Shown here in pieces: positions 8,338 to 18,270 of a DNA stretch of 41,009 nt. This stretch comes from Cognatundibacterium rugosum (GTDB lineage: Bacteria; Pseudomonadota; Gammaproteobacteria; Burkholderiales; Burkholderiaceae_D). Positions within the stretch are counted from its first letter, which is position 1. Each line of letters begins with the position of its first letter. A model generated the notes under the pieces. That model was not told where the DNA came from, did no database searches, and was given only the letters and a program-made list of their open reading frames with translations. The stretch lies in assembly GCF_014284365.1 (NCBI RefSeq), contig NZ_JACOGG010000024.1, forward strand, positions 1 to 41,009, given 5' to 3'. Made by a program: the position numbers and the translations under genes.

Positions 8338-10653
8338 ATGAGCGAACAAGCAAATTTATTTGAACAAGCCCCTCCCCCTGCGGATGGTGATGCACTGACG
8401 CTGGCGACCTTCGCCGAACGTGCCTATCTGGACTACGCAATTTCCGTCGTCAAAGGCCGCGCCTTACCGGATGTTTGCGACGGACAGAAACCGGTACAGC
8501 GCCGCATCCTGTACGCGATGAATGAACTGGGGCTGAATGCCAGTGCCAAACCCCGCAAATCCGCGGCCGTAGTCGGCGATGTGCTGGGCAAGCTGCATCC
8601 GCACGGTGATCAGTCTGTGTACGACGCATTGGTACGTATGGCACAGGACTTTTCGCTGCGTTATCCCTTGATCGACGGTCAGGGTAACTTCGGTTCGCGC
8701 GATGGCGACGGTGCAGCGGCGATGCGCTATACCGAAGCACGACTGACGCCGATTTCGCGCCTGTTGATGGATGAAATAGACGAAGGTACCGTTGATTTTC
8801 AGCCTAACTACGATGGCACCACACAAGAACCAAAACTACTGCCAGCACGTCTGCCCTTTGTGCTGCTCAATGGCGCTTCCGGTATTGCGGTCGGTCTGGC
8901 GACTGAAATTCCTTCACATAATCTGAGCGAAGTTGCCAAAGCTGCCGTGGCGCTGATCCGCAATCCAGGTATGTCTCATACAGAACTGATGACCTATATT
9001 CCTGGCCCGGATTTTCCGGGTGGTGGTCAGATCATCACACCATCGTCCAACATCGCAGAAATGTATGCCAGTGGCCGCGGCAGTATGAAAGTCAGGGCTC
9101 GCTGGAAAATCGAAGAGCTGGCGCGCGGCCAATGGCAGGCGGTCGTCACCGAACTGCCACCTGGCACATCGTCCCAGAAAGTATTGGAAGAGATAGAAGA
9201 ACTCACCAATCCGAAAATCAAGACGGGTAAAAAGACTTTGTCGCCGGAACAGGTCTCGCTCAAACAAATCATCCTGTCAGTACTCGATACGGTACGTGAC
9301 GAATCGGGCAAAGATGCGCCGGTCCGACTGGTGTTTGAACCAAAATCCAAGAATCAGGATCAGACCGAGTTCATGCAAATGCTGCTGGCGCATACATCGC
9401 TGGAAACCTCTGCATCGATGAATCTGGTGATGATAGGCGGGGATGGACGTCCGCGTCAGAAGGGCCTGATTGATATCCTCAATGAATGGATCGCATTCCG
9501 CTTCACGACTGTGACTCGCCGCACCCAATATCGTCTGAAAAAAGTCGATGACCGCATTCACATCCTGGAAGGACGCGAAGCAGTCCTGCTCAATATCGAT
9601 GAGGTGATCCGCATCATCCGCGAATCGGACGAGCCCAAACCCGCGCTGATTCAGGCGTTCCGGCTGTCTGAACGGCAGGCCGAGGATATCCTGGAAATCC
9701 GGCTGCGTCAGTTGGCGCGTCTGGAAACCATCAAGATCCAGCAAGAACTGGCTGAGCTGCGCAAGGAAAAAGCGACGCTGCATGACTTGCTGGACAATCC
9801 GGCATCCATGAAAAAAATGCTGATCAAGGAAATCGAAAGCGATGCCAAACAATTTGGCGATGCGCGCCGTACACTGATAGAAGAAGCAGCCAAAGCCTCG
9901 GTTGAGCAAAAAGTTGTGGATGAACCGGTCACCGTAGTAATTTCGGAAAAAGGCTGGGTACGTGCGCGTACCGGCCATGGTCATGACACTGCCCAATTCA
10001 GCTTCAAAGCGGGTGACAGCCTGTATGGCACCTTTGAATGCCGCACGGTCGACCATATGCTGGTATTCGGCTCCAATGGCCGCGTGTATTCGGTCGCTGT
10101 GTCTGCCCTGCCCGGCGCACGTGGTGATGGTGTACCGGTCACCACCCTGATTGATCTGGCACCAGGCAGCAAAATCCTGCATTACTTCGCTGGCAGTAGC
10201 GAACAGGCGCTGCTGATGGCATCCAGCGCGGGTTATGGCTTCACCGCTAAAGTCGGCGATATGGTGGGCAGAATGAAGGCTGGGAAAGCCTTTATGACGC
10301 TGGAAGACAGTGATCTTCCGCTGCCACCGGGTGTGATCAGCGAAGATGCCAGCGCGATTGCGTGCTTGTCCGCCAATGGCAGACTACTGGTCTTTGGTCT
10401 GGCTGAAATCAAGCAACTGTCAAGCGGTGGCCGTGGCGTGATCCTGATGGAGCTGGAAGACAAGGAAAACCTGAGCGCAGTGCAGGTCATCAGTCAAAAA
10501 GGACTCAAAGTCACTGGTACCGGACGTGGTGGCAAAGCGCAGGAAGTCAGCCTGAGTGCCAATGCTTTGCTGGTGCATATCAATAAGCGTGCCCGCAAAG
10601 GCAAAGTGCTGGAATCAAAAATCAAACCTTTGAGCCTGCAACGCATCAGCTAA
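8338..10653 (+). CDS. parC: DNA topoisomerase IV subunit A
   Basis: DNA breakage-reunion subunit of topoisomerase IV, 771 residues. N-terminal [20 protein letters not shown], the winged-helix/QRDR segment [20 protein letters not shown], and the catalytic Tyr131 in [12 protein letters not shown] identify it. The C-terminal third is a divergent beta-pinwheel, shorter than in GyrA, and no GyrA box was seen. In the quinolone-contact helix the position equivalent to E. coli Ser80 is Gln92 and the Glu84 equivalent is Asp96. This may be the normal state for the lineage but differs from the sensitive E. coli type. Confidence 0.95.
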   Translation: MSEQANLFEQAPPPADGDALTLATFAERAYLDYAISVVKGRALPDVCDGQKPVQRRILYAMNELGLNASAKPRKSAAVVGDVLGKLHPHGDQSVYDALVRMAQDFSLRYPLIDGQGNFGSRDGDGAAAMRYTEARLTPISRLLMDEIDEGTVDFQPNYDGTTQEPKLLPARLPFVLLNGASGIAVGLATEIPSHNLSEVAKAAVALIRNPGMSHTELMTYIPGPDFPGGGQIITPSSNIAEMYASGRGSMKVRARWKIEELARGQWQAVVTELPPGTSSQKVLEEIEELTNPKIKTGKKTLSPEQVSLKQIILSVLDTVRDESGKDAPVRLVFEPKSKNQDQTEFMQMLLAHTSLETSASMNLVMIGGDGRPRQKGLIDILNEWIAFRFTTVTRRTQYRLKKVDDRIHILEGREAVLLNIDEVIRIIRESDEPKPALIQAFRLSERQAEDILEIRLRQLARLETIKIQQELAELRKEKATLHDLLDNPASMKKMLIKEIESDAKQFGDARRTLIEEAAKASVEQKVVDEPVTVVISEKGWVRARTGHGHDTAQFSFKAGDSLYGTFECRTVDHMLVFGSNGRVYSVAVSALPGARGDGVPVTTLIDLAPGSKILHYFAGSSEQALLMASSAGYGFTAKVGDMVGRMKAGKAFMTLEDSDLPLPPGVISEDASAIACLSANGRLLVFGLAEIKQLSSGGRGVILMELEDKENLSAVQVISQKGLKVTGTGRGGKAQEVSLSANALLVHINKRARKGKVLESKIKPLSLQRIS

Positions 10654-10683
10654 AACCTGAAATGCGTTTCAAGCACTGAAATA

Positions 10684-10719
10684 AAAAAGCCCGGAATCTG
10701 TTGAAGATTCCGGGCTTTT
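10684..10719. terminator. Bidirectional intrinsic terminator after parC
   Basis: AAAAGCCCGGAATCT pairs perfectly with AGATTCCGGGCTTTT over a five-base loop. GC-rich stem with T-tracts on both strands, between the convergent parC and the GGDEF gene. Confidence 0.9.
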
Positions 10720-10747
10720 GACTTAACACGTTTGCTTTATGTTTGCT

Positions 10748-12400
10748 TTATGCCAGAGTGATGCGGTTGCGGCCTTCCTGTTTGGATACATACATGGCAG
10801 TATCCGCCACATCAAATAGCTGATCTGGATCATTTGCTTTTTCCATATCAGCTACACCGGCAGAGAAAGTCACAGAGAATTCCACATCTTCCGAATGCTG
10901 ACTGACTTTAGAAAATGCCTGTCGCACCTTATCCAGCACACGCCTGGCGGTACTGGCCGTCGTATCTGGGAAAATCACGGCAAACTCTTCACCACCGTAA
11001 CGGCCAACGATGTCAGTACGGCGCAAACGCTGACGCAGAATACGGGCCAGCGTGCGTAATACCTGATCCCCGGTCGCATGACCGTAGCTGTCATTGATCT
11101 TCTTGAAATTATCCAGATCTATCATCGCCAACGCCAGCGGCGCGCCATTTCTGTGAGCCTGCAATACTTCAGCTTCCAGCTGTTCTTTAATCGCAGTGTG
11201 ATTCAGCAAGCCGGTTAAACCATCACGCATGATCAAGGCACGCAGTGAGCGGTAACGCTCAGCGCGGGTCGACAGCGAAGAGACCAGATACTCAGGAGGT
11301 ACCGGTTTAGTGATGAAATCATCGGCACCCGCCTTGACGGCATCGAGCTGCTTATTCACATCGGCTTCGCTCGATAAAAATACGATAGGCACATCAACAT
11401 ACGAGTTATCCTGACGTATCAGGCGAGACAATTCGACGCCGCTGCAGACTGGCATATATACGTCCAGCAGCAATAGCTCAGGACGAAAATCCGTCATCAC
11501 GGCAAGTACCTGCGTCGGGTCATTGAGCAAACGCACATTCATACCTACGTCACGCAGTATGGCACCATAAAATTTGGCGGTGACCACGTCATCGTCGATG
11601 ATTAATATGCGGTAGCCATTGCTCAGATCTCGCTGAGAAATTGTATCGATGCGTTCAGTCAGCGCCACGACATCGACCGGCTTCGTGAAGTAACCGTCGC
11701 CCTTGGCCCGTACCGCCAGCAAGCGCGACTCAAAACTACTGGTTTTAGAGATGAAAATAGTCGGGATGCGCAAGCGCTGCAATTGCTCAATGCGCTTAAT
11801 TTCATCGACACCGGCATTCTTCCCTTCCGGAAAACTGAGCTCAATCACGATCACGTCCGGACGGCGTGTCGCAATCGCCAGCGCCAGGTCTTTTAAATGC
11901 GGGATACGCCGGACTTCATAGCCGAAGTGCTCCAGCTGTAACGTAATAGCTGCCTGCTGATCCTCATCTTCATCCACCAGATAAATCAGACGGGTTTCGT
12001 TTAATACATCCTCGCCATGAACCAGATCCGCCATGAGCTCACTTTCATGGTCTGGCGCCTGCCTGAGATCAGCCACGGCATGCGTGAAATAATGACGTAA
12101 CTCTGTTGCCAGATGCTGCACTTCTTCCGCAGTCCAGACCGGACTTACCAGCCAGGGCTTAATACGGGATTCGAAAGCCCGGGCCTGTAAGCCCAGCTCA
12201 GAAAAACCAAAAGTCCCTGCTGACCCGGCCATCGTATGCAAATGCCGGTGCAATACCGTCAGCGCATCTTTGTTATCTGGATGCGCAGCAAAATCGTTGA
12301 GTGCAGAGATAATCTCTTCGCACTTGCCTGGCAATTTTTGCAGGAATACAGCTTCTAAAGCACGTAATTTCTCCAGCAAGCTGTCATTTTTACTATTCAT
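10748..12400 (-). CDS. Hpt-REC-REC-GGDEF diguanylate cyclase
   Basis: A 550-residue cytoplasmic signalling protein predicted to make cyclic-di-GMP. Domains: Hpt (about 10-115, HRHLHTMAGSAGTFG with His55 as likely phosphohistidine); first receiver (about 137-255) whose phosphoacceptor position is Glu (VIVIELSFPEG, Glu187) but which keeps YFTKPVD; second, intact receiver (about 264-385, IIDDD, Asp313 in LLLDVYMP, FITKPV); GGDEF (about 390-550) with active GGEEF (469-473) and an RxxD inhibitory site (Arg460-Asp463) five residues before it. The ATG at 12400 overlaps the stop of the upstream receiver gene as TAATG, with GGAAAGAG before it. Domain layout resembles PleD/WspR-like regulators with an added Hpt. 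Confidence 0.9.
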   Translation of the reverse strand: MNSKNDSLLEKLRALEAVFLQKLPGKCEEIISALNDFAAHPDNKDALTVLHRHLHTMAGSAGTFGFSELGLQARAFESRIKPWLVSPVWTAEEVQHLATELRHYFTHAVADLRQAPDHESELMADLVHGEDVLNETRLIYLVDEDEDQQAAITLQLEHFGYEVRRIPHLKDLALAIATRRPDVIVIELSFPEGKNAGVDEIKRIEQLQRLRIPTIFISKTSSFESRLLAVRAKGDGYFTKPVDVVALTERIDTISQRDLSNGYRILIIDDDVVTAKFYGAILRDVGMNVRLLNDPTQVLAVMTDFRPELLLLDVYMPVCSGVELSRLIRQDNSYVDVPIVFLSSEADVNKQLDAVKAGADDFITKPVPPEYLVSSLSTRAERYRSLRALIMRDGLTGLLNHTAIKEQLEAEVLQAHRNGAPLALAMIDLDNFKKINDSYGHATGDQVLRTLARILRQRLRRTDIVGRYGGEEFAVIFPDTTASTARRVLDKVRQAFSKVSQHSEDVEFSVTFSAGVADMEKANDPDQLFDVADTAMYVSKQEGRNRITLA

Positions 12401-12792
12401 TACGCTCTTTCCAGCCACAACTTATTCACTTGGGCCGAGAGTTCCATAGGATCAAAAGGCTTGGCTATCACACCTATCGCACCCAGTGAACGGTAAAACT
12501 CCAGCTCAGATGACTGAACTTTGGCCGTCATAAAAACCACAGGCGTATTTGCCGTCGCCGGAATTTTGCGCAATTCATTCAAGGTGGTCGGACCATCCAT
12601 GTTTGGCATCATCACATCCAGCAACAACAAATCAGGGGTATATCCACCATTCACGACAGATAGCGCCAGTGCGCCGGAACTACAGGTGTTCAAGGCAAAC
12701 CCACCTACTACCTCAAGCGAAATCTGTGCAACCGTCTGAATATCCGGATCGTCTTCTACATACAAAATATGATGAAGGCTTGCTGCTGTCAT
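12400..12792 (-). CDS. Single-domain response regulator (CheY-like)
   Basis: A 130-residue stand-alone receiver with no output domain. ILYVEDDPDI provides the acidic pocket, Asp59 in LLLLDVMMPNMDG is the phosphoacceptor, VVFMTAK gives the Thr and VIAKPFDP the Lys. The ATG at 12792 is chosen over an in-frame GTG at 12798, because AGGAG ends five bases before the ATG and would overlap the GTG. It is translationally coupled (TAATG) to the Hpt-REC-REC-GGDEF gene, so it likely exchanges phosphate with that Hpt domain or modulates the cyclase. Confidence 0.9.
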   Translation of the reverse strand: MTAASLHHILYVEDDPDIQTVAQISLEVVGGFALNTCSSGALALSVVNGGYTPDLLLLDVMMPNMDGPTTLNELRKIPATANTPVVFMTAKVQSSELEFYRSLGAIGVIAKPFDPMELSAQVNKLWLERA

Positions 12793-12841
12793 TGTCACTC
12801 CTGTTGAATACTTCAGTTGATTACTTCGGTTTGATCGGTTC

Positions 12842-12870
12842 AGGATAATTCAAGATTGTGGCTAAAACAA
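12842..12870 (-). promoter_or_regulatory. Candidate promoter of the receiver/GGDEF operon
   Basis: On the minus strand TTGTTT (12865-12870) and TATCCT (12842-12847) are 17 bp apart. The nonamer GATCAAACC occurs on the minus strand at both 12887-12895 and 12828-12836, one before and one just after this promoter, as a transcription-factor site pair might. The rest of the 298 bp up to the DUF748 gene holds a GTGCCGT/ACGGCAC inverted repeat (12903-12925) and no gene I could support. Confidence 0.4.
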
Positions 12871-13090
12871 TTAAATTTCCTGATTAGGTTTGATCAGAGC
12901 TGGTGCCGTCTGCATTAAACGGCACGGACTATCTGGAGTATGCGCACTACACACAAAGTCATTTTATCTGGCTCACATTTTAAAATAAGGTACACCACGC
13001 AATCTTTGCGCCAGCACAGCCCAGCTCAGGAATAAAGCCTCTTATCTAAGCTTAAGAAGTGCCAGCTGCTGTCAGCAGAACCTCATTCAG

Positions 13091-16000
13091 TTATTTGAGT
13101 GAAAAGTCAACCCGCGCCGCTGAGCCCTTATCCTTCAGGTCATCCGCCTTGAGTTTGGGGGCGATCAGGAACAGGCGTTCGCGTGGTACTCCGGCAACAT
13201 CTTCCAGGTAATCCCGTACCAGATCGGCACGTTTTTGTGCCAGTTCACGCATATCCTCTTCGCCGATGGCCGTGTGACGTATCAGCATCGCTTCCATCTC
13301 TGCAGCAGGCAGCGATTTATTCAACCCCAGCATATTCTTTGGCTTTTCAAATTTGGCCGCATCATACAAAGCCTGCAGATAGCGCTGACGCTCAGTTGCA
13401 TCCAGACTGACTTCACTGAGCTTCACAGACTTATCCTTTTTCAATCCGTCACGCCACTTTGCCTCCTGCAGGCGTGCAGCCAACTTACGGCTACGCACAC
13501 CAGCGGCATCCGTCTCAGGGTCGATCCGGCCTATGATGTCCAGCTTAAGTGCCTGGCGATTCATGAGCGCCTTGGCCAACTGGTCCAGCTTCGCCGTCAT
13601 GGCTGGCGTCAGCTGTGCCGCACCTGCCTCAAATTCCACGTAGGCGAGTTCTTCCCCGCCGCCAAACATTGATCCGAGCAATGCAAACGGTGACGTCACG
13701 GCTTTGGTGAGCACATTCACAAACACCTTCATGATGATGCTGCCGACCGAGAACTGCGGGTCCGATAAAGAACCGGAAATCGGTAAGTTAATCGCAATAC
13801 GGCCATCGTTGTCGCGCAATAAAGCAACTGCCAGCATTACCGGTAAACGGGTCGCACTGGGGCTCTCGACGCGCTCACCAAAAGTCAGTTGATCCAGCGT
13901 GACGGCATTATCCGCTTTCAATTGCTGATTTTCGATGCGATAGCTGACTTGCATAGAAAGCTTACCTTTGTCGATCACATAGCCCGCATATTTGGCAGCA
14001 TATGGCGTCAGACGGGTCAGCTCTATGCCGTTCGCACTCCCTTTAATATCGAGGAAGACCGGCTCGGACAAGGGATTCAATGTGCCGGAAATCAGCAGCG
14101 GCGCATCGTCGTCAACTTTGCCATTCAACTCCACCGTGGCCGGCTGAGGATTATCGGATGCCAGTGTACCGATATTGCCCGACACACCAGTCAGATTCGC
14201 TTTGTAATTCGGTTTGATGAAATTATCGGTGAAATTGACGTTACCGCCGCGAATTGCAATTTGCCCTATCCGTATCACTGGCTTGCGTGCCGCTGTAGCT
14301 TGCGCTGGCTCAGCGGCGCCTGTCGGTGCCTGTGTGACTGCAGCGACGCTGGCTGCAGCTGTCAGTGCAGGTGCCTCCCCTGTAGCTGAAGGCTGCGCTT
14401 TTGTTTGCACCACGATATTTTGCAAATTCAGCTTACCTTGCTCTGACAATACCGCTCTGGCATAAAAGTCTTTCAAGCTCAGTTGCTTCATGTCGACCAT
14501 CTGCTGCGTCGGTGTCAGGCTCACACTTAAGCCATCAAACATTATCGCTTTCCAGTCCAGGAAATCCTGATCCGAGCCATTTTCAACGATTTGAAAATCA
14601 CTGAAACCCAGCTTACCCTGATAGCGAATTTCCCTTTGTGGCTCCAGCACACGCGCCAGTTGCAGCTGACCTTTGGCACTGGCCACGCCTTGTGTGATTT
14701 CCACATTCAGCAATGAAGAGAAATACGGATACAAACCAGCCACCGGCAAGCCCTGTGCATCCAGATCCAGCTTGAGTTGCGCTAATTGCGCAGTGCTGCT
14801 GCCATTCAGTTTCAGGCTACCTTTGCGGTTCAGGCGGGATTGCAACTGGAATTGCATGGCATTCGCTAAATCACTGCGCCAGCCTTGCAATTGCAGATTC
14901 AGATTTTCTGTCGTCAATTTAACCGCAGGGCTCACCGAGCTATCCTGGAATTGCAAAGCGGCGTTGTCCAGTTGTACCCGGCCCGCAGCCAGTTTCCAGG
15001 CCTTGCCTGGTGCCGCCGAGTTAGCTGGGGCAGCACCGCCCTGTGTCGGTGCTTGCACCAGCCAGTGTTGAAACCCACTGGCGAACTCTTTGCTGCGGCG
15101 CAGATCGGTATTCAAACCTTGCAGACGTATCGCATCGACGCTGAGCTCGCGCTTGCCGGTGTCGAGCGCAAGCTGCTCCAGACGCAAGGATTGCAAAGCA
15201 ATGCTGCCATCTTCTTTTTTACCTACAATCTGAAAACGGCTGAGTTCGGCATCCATCGCCGATAAAGCCAGTATGCCTTCCTGCCATGCAATCTGAGTCT
15301 GCGCCTTCAGTTCACCCTGTACAGTGGCTTGCAGATAAGGACTGATAAAACCCTGATAGTGCTCCAGCGCCAGCTGTTCAATACTCAGCTTACCATTCAA
15401 TGCGGCACTTAAAGGCTGCAACTGCGCCTCCAGCTCCAGCCCCTCACCGGCGCTGCCTTTGAGCTGCAGATGGACGGTCGCTGCCGCCGCATCCTTATGG
15501 GTGGATATACCTTGTGCGTGCAAAGTGATCTGGCTGAAATCCAGTACCTGCTCCGTCGTACTGTGCAGGCTGTCGCGTAAATGCAGCTGCCCATCATTGA
15601 TCGCGAGTTGATGCAGCACGATGGCCGGCAACGCAGTGGACTGAGGTGCTGCTGCACCTGATTTTGCAGACTCGCGGTCAGACTCACTGACAGACTTATT
15701 TGCCTGCTTTACCGACGAATTTGCGGTACTGCTCTGTGTCAGGCTGGCCCAGTTCAAACCCTGCTTTTTATCCATCGTCAGCCAAACCTGCGGGCCGGTC
15801 AGATGTAGCTTGCCGATGTCTGCGGACATTTTTTGCAAGTCGAATTGACGGATTTCGGTTTTTACCGCTTCCAGTTGTAACAACTCAGCGCCGGCCTTGT
15901 CCAATAATTTGAGCTGACGCAGACCCAGCTCGCCGGACAACACAATTTGCGCATGCGCCTGTTGTTTGAAACTCAGATCCAGCCGGGTATCGAGTAAAGC

Positions 16001-16759
16001 AGAACTGAGCTGCACCGGCAGCGACACGGGCAGATAAGGAACGAGCTGCGCCAGATCCAGTGCATGTAAATCAATGGCGAGACTGGTATCCAGACCTTTG
16101 GTAAATGGCTTGGCGCGTGCCTTGAGGTCTATTGGCGCGCCATTCAGTTTTGCCTGAAATTTTGGTTCAACAAAACTATCTATCGCTTTGGGAAAATTCG
16201 ATACAAAAGGCACACCGACAGCGATCTCGCTGAGTACGAATTGCTTGTTCAGTACACGATCATGGAGTTGTATCCGGCCACCCTGTATCTGTATATTGCT
16301 GATCGCAAAACGCGTCTCGCCGTCACTTTTTGGCTGAGCCGCGAGTTTATTGAGAATATCGGAAAAATTATACACACCCGCTTCGCCAGCACTCTCGCGT
16401 ACCAGAAAAACTTCCGGCTGTTCCAGCCGGATTTCATCGACCACTGCGGCACGATGAAATAAGGAAGTAACAGACAGGTTCAGCTCGGCCTTATGCACAC
16501 TTAGCGCAATATTCTTTTGGTCTGCTTCATATAATCGTAGTCCCTCTGCCGTGACCGCTAACTGCAAAGGTGAGAAGCGGAGCTGATCGAGTTCCAGCTT
16601 ACGTCCAGTCTGCTGTTGGGTTTGTTCTATCAATACCGTTTTGAGCCAGCCAGGCAGCAATAACCAGCTAAGCAGCATGCTCAGTAGCAGCAGGGCAGCC
16701 AAGCCGCTCATCCAGCGTCTTGTTTTTCCACGTGTGAAAAATTCGCGAAACTGAGACAT
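13091..16759 (-). CDS. DUF748 (AsmA/TamB-like) envelope protein
   Basis: A 1222-residue protein anchored by one N-terminal transmembrane helix (about 18-41, LAALLLLSMLLSWLLLPGWL), with the rest in the periplasm. The long beta-rich body has several repeated AsmA-like segments (for example the DUF748 phrases ALSVHKAELNLSVTSLF and RIAINLPISGSLSDPQFSVG). Two low-complexity linkers are present, Ser/Lys-rich near 345-375 and Ala-rich near 800-830. The last 200 residues include an OmpA-like pattern, AYVEFEAGAAQLTPAMTAKLDQLA followed by LDIIGRIDPETD. AsmA-like proteins are thought to form hydrophobic grooves for lipid transport between membranes; that role here is inferred from family only. AAGG precedes the ATG at 16759. 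Confidence 0.82.
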   Translation of the reverse strand: MSQFREFFTRGKTRRWMSGLAALLLLSMLLSWLLLPGWLKTVLIEQTQQQTGRKLELDQLRFSPLQLAVTAEGLRLYEADQKNIALSVHKAELNLSVTSLFHRAAVVDEIRLEQPEVFLVRESAGEAGVYNFSDILNKLAAQPKSDGETRFAISNIQIQGGRIQLHDRVLNKQFVLSEIAVGVPFVSNFPKAIDSFVEPKFQAKLNGAPIDLKARAKPFTKGLDTSLAIDLHALDLAQLVPYLPVSLPVQLSSALLDTRLDLSFKQQAHAQIVLSGELGLRQLKLLDKAGAELLQLEAVKTEIRQFDLQKMSADIGKLHLTGPQVWLTMDKKQGLNWASLTQSSTANSSVKQANKSVSESDRESAKSGAAAPQSTALPAIVLHQLAINDGQLHLRDSLHSTTEQVLDFSQITLHAQGISTHKDAAAATVHLQLKGSAGEGLELEAQLQPLSAALNGKLSIEQLALEHYQGFISPYLQATVQGELKAQTQIAWQEGILALSAMDAELSRFQIVGKKEDGSIALQSLRLEQLALDTGKRELSVDAIRLQGLNTDLRRSKEFASGFQHWLVQAPTQGGAAPANSAAPGKAWKLAAGRVQLDNAALQFQDSSVSPAVKLTTENLNLQLQGWRSDLANAMQFQLQSRLNRKGSLKLNGSSTAQLAQLKLDLDAQGLPVAGLYPYFSSLLNVEITQGVASAKGQLQLARVLEPQREIRYQGKLGFSDFQIVENGSDQDFLDWKAIMFDGLSVSLTPTQQMVDMKQLSLKDFYARAVLSEQGKLNLQNIVVQTKAQPSATGEAPALTAAASVAAVTQAPTGAAEPAQATAARKPVIRIGQIAIRGGNVNFTDNFIKPNYKANLTGVSGNIGTLASDNPQPATVELNGKVDDDAPLLISGTLNPLSEPVFLDIKGSANGIELTRLTPYAAKYAGYVIDKGKLSMQVSYRIENQQLKADNAVTLDQLTFGERVESPSATRLPVMLAVALLRDNDGRIAINLPISGSLSDPQFSVGSIIMKVFVNVLTKAVTSPFALLGSMFGGGEELAYVEFEAGAAQLTPAMTAKLDQLAKALMNRQALKLDIIGRIDPETDAAGVRSRKLAARLQEAKWRDGLKKDKSVKLSEVSLDATERQRYLQALYDAAKFEKPKNMLGLNKSLPAAEMEAMLIRHTAIGEEDMRELAQKRADLVRDYLEDVAGVPRERLFLIAPKLKADDLKDKGSAARVDFSLK

Positions 16760-17012
16760 GTTATCAACCTTTTTGAGTACGGATCAGTGGGCATCCCCGA
16801 CACTGATGTAGAACGATGAAACCGGAAACGGCGTGCAACGATGATCTTGTGCCGCCTTGACTGAACTACAGCTATCCAAACACAAAGCCACCGGCAACGA
16901 CAGTAAGCGCAACACCGTGGCCGTCGCTCTATCATCAGACTTAACAGGATGGAGGTCGCTCAAATCTGAAAAAAATGGCGATCCTGTATCTTCAGATCAC
17001 TATTATACGTTG
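16760..17012. other. Intergenic region between the DUF748 gene and the hut terminator
   Basis: About 250 bp holding the leader of the DUF748 gene (AAGG ribosome-binding site near 16766-16769) and presumably its promoter. I found no convincing -35/-10 pair, RNA gene or repeat. A TATTAT-type box at 17001-17006 on the plus strand has no gene to serve. Confidence 0.3.
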
Positions 17013-17042
17013 AACAAAAACAAACCCCGCCGCAGCGGGGTT
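17013..17042 (-). terminator. Intrinsic terminator of the hut operon
   Basis: Minus-strand AACCCCGC pairs with GCGGGGTT over a TGCG loop, followed by TTGTTTTTGT. It lies just after the hutI stop and ends the hutU-hutH-hutD-hutI transcript. Confidence 0.85.
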
Positions 17043-17064
17043 AAAAAAATGTGTCTTAGAGGAA

Positions 17065-18270
17065 TTACTGTAATCGACCACGAAAAACTTTTTCCTTGAG
17101 GAAATTTCCACCTATAAAGTAAGCCAGATCAGCCGGTCGGTCGATATCCCAGATAGCAAAATCAGCGGACAGACCAACTTCCAGCTTCCCTGTTTCCTGC
17201 GCCAGCCCCAGCGCCCGTGCCGCGTGACAGGTCACGCCTTGCAAGGCTTCCAGTGGTGTCATGCGGAATAAGGTGCAAGCCATATTCATGGTCAGCAACA
17301 GCGATGTCATGGGCGAGGTGCCCGGATTGCAATCCGTCGCCAGCGCAATTGGCACCCCGGCAGCACGTAAGGCGGCGACCGGTGGCAACTGCGTTTCGCG
17401 CAAAAAGTAAAATGCACCGGGCAGCAATACCGCAACCGTTCCTGCACTGGCCATCGCGGCGATCCCGTCTTGCGACAGATATTCCAAATGGTCGGCAGAT
17501 AAGCCCTGATAACGCGCCGTCAGTGCCGCGCCCTGCTGATCAGATAATTGTTCGGCATGCAGTTTGACCGGCAAGCCCAATGCTTGCGCAGCCTGAAATA
17601 CGCGCTCAGTCTGGGCCGCAGAAAATCCGATTTTTTCACAGAAAGCATCGACCGCATCGATCAGTCCTTCAGTGGCCAGTGCAGGCATCATTTCTTCACA
17701 CACCACGCGCAGATAGTCATCGCTGCGTCCCGCAAACTCCGGCGGCACCGCATGTGCGCCCAGAAAGGTAGTACTGACCCGCACCGGGAAACTGGCGGCG
17801 ATCCTTCTGGCGACACGCAATATGCGCGCTTCAGAAGCCAGATCCAGGCCATAGCCAGATTTGATTTCCAGCGTGGTCACACCTTCTTTGAGTAAGCTGT
17901 GCAGACGTGGCAAAGTGGCTGCCAGTAACTCTTCTTCGCTGGCGGCACGGGTAGCGCGCACGGTAGCAACGATGCCGCCACCCTGGTGTGCAATGTCTTC
18001 GTAGGCAACGCCATTCAGGCGAGCCTCAAATTCATTGCTGCGGTTTCCTGCATACACCAGATGGGTATGACTATCGATCAGCCCCGGCGTCATCCAGGCG
18101 CTGCCAGCATCATACACGGCACTGGCTTGCCAGCCAGACGGCAATTCTGCCTGTGGCCCCAGCCAGGCGATGCGCCCGTCTTTGACCGCTATCGCGGCAT
18201 CCCGGATTTCTCCATATCCTTCGCGCATCGTGGCCAGATGCACATTCAGCCAGCAGCTATCCCATTGCAT
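17065..18270 (-). CDS. hutI: Imidazolonepropionase
   Basis: Third step of histidine degradation: hydrolyses 4-imidazolone-5-propanoate to N-formimino-L-glutamate. The 401-residue amidohydrolase-superfamily sequence shows the metal motif DSHTH (His68, His70) followed by LVYAGNR, then [25 protein letters not shown] and [11 protein letters not shown], all hallmarks of HutI. The ATG shares its A with the TGA stop of hutD (TGATG), so translation is coupled. Last gene of the operon, followed by an intrinsic terminator. Confidence 0.95.
   Translation of the reverse strand: MQWDSCWLNVHLATMREGYGEIRDAAIAVKDGRIAWLGPQAELPSGWQASAVYDAGSAWMTPGLIDSHTHLVYAGNRSNEFEARLNGVAYEDIAHQGGGIVATVRATRAASEEELLAATLPRLHSLLKEGVTTLEIKSGYGLDLASEARILRVARRIAASFPVRVSTTFLGAHAVPPEFAGRSDDYLRVVCEEMMPALATEGLIDAVDAFCEKIGFSAAQTERVFQAAQALGLPVKLHAEQLSDQQGAALTARYQGLSADHLEYLSQDGIAAMASAGTVAVLLPGAFYFLRETQLPPVAALRAAGVPIALATDCNPGTSPMTSLLLTMNMACTLFRMTPLEALQGVTCHAARALGLAQETGKLEVGLSADFAIWDIDRPADLAYFIGGNFLKEKVFRGRLQ

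Noticed and set aside
9277..10182. 301-codon open frame on the minus strand within parC
   Set aside because: Antisense shadow of parC with low-information translation and no ribosome-binding site.
12903..12925. GTGCCGT/ACGGCAC inverted repeat as a terminator of the DUF748 gene
   Set aside because: No T-run follows on either strand, and it lies closer to the receiver operon promoter; function undecided.
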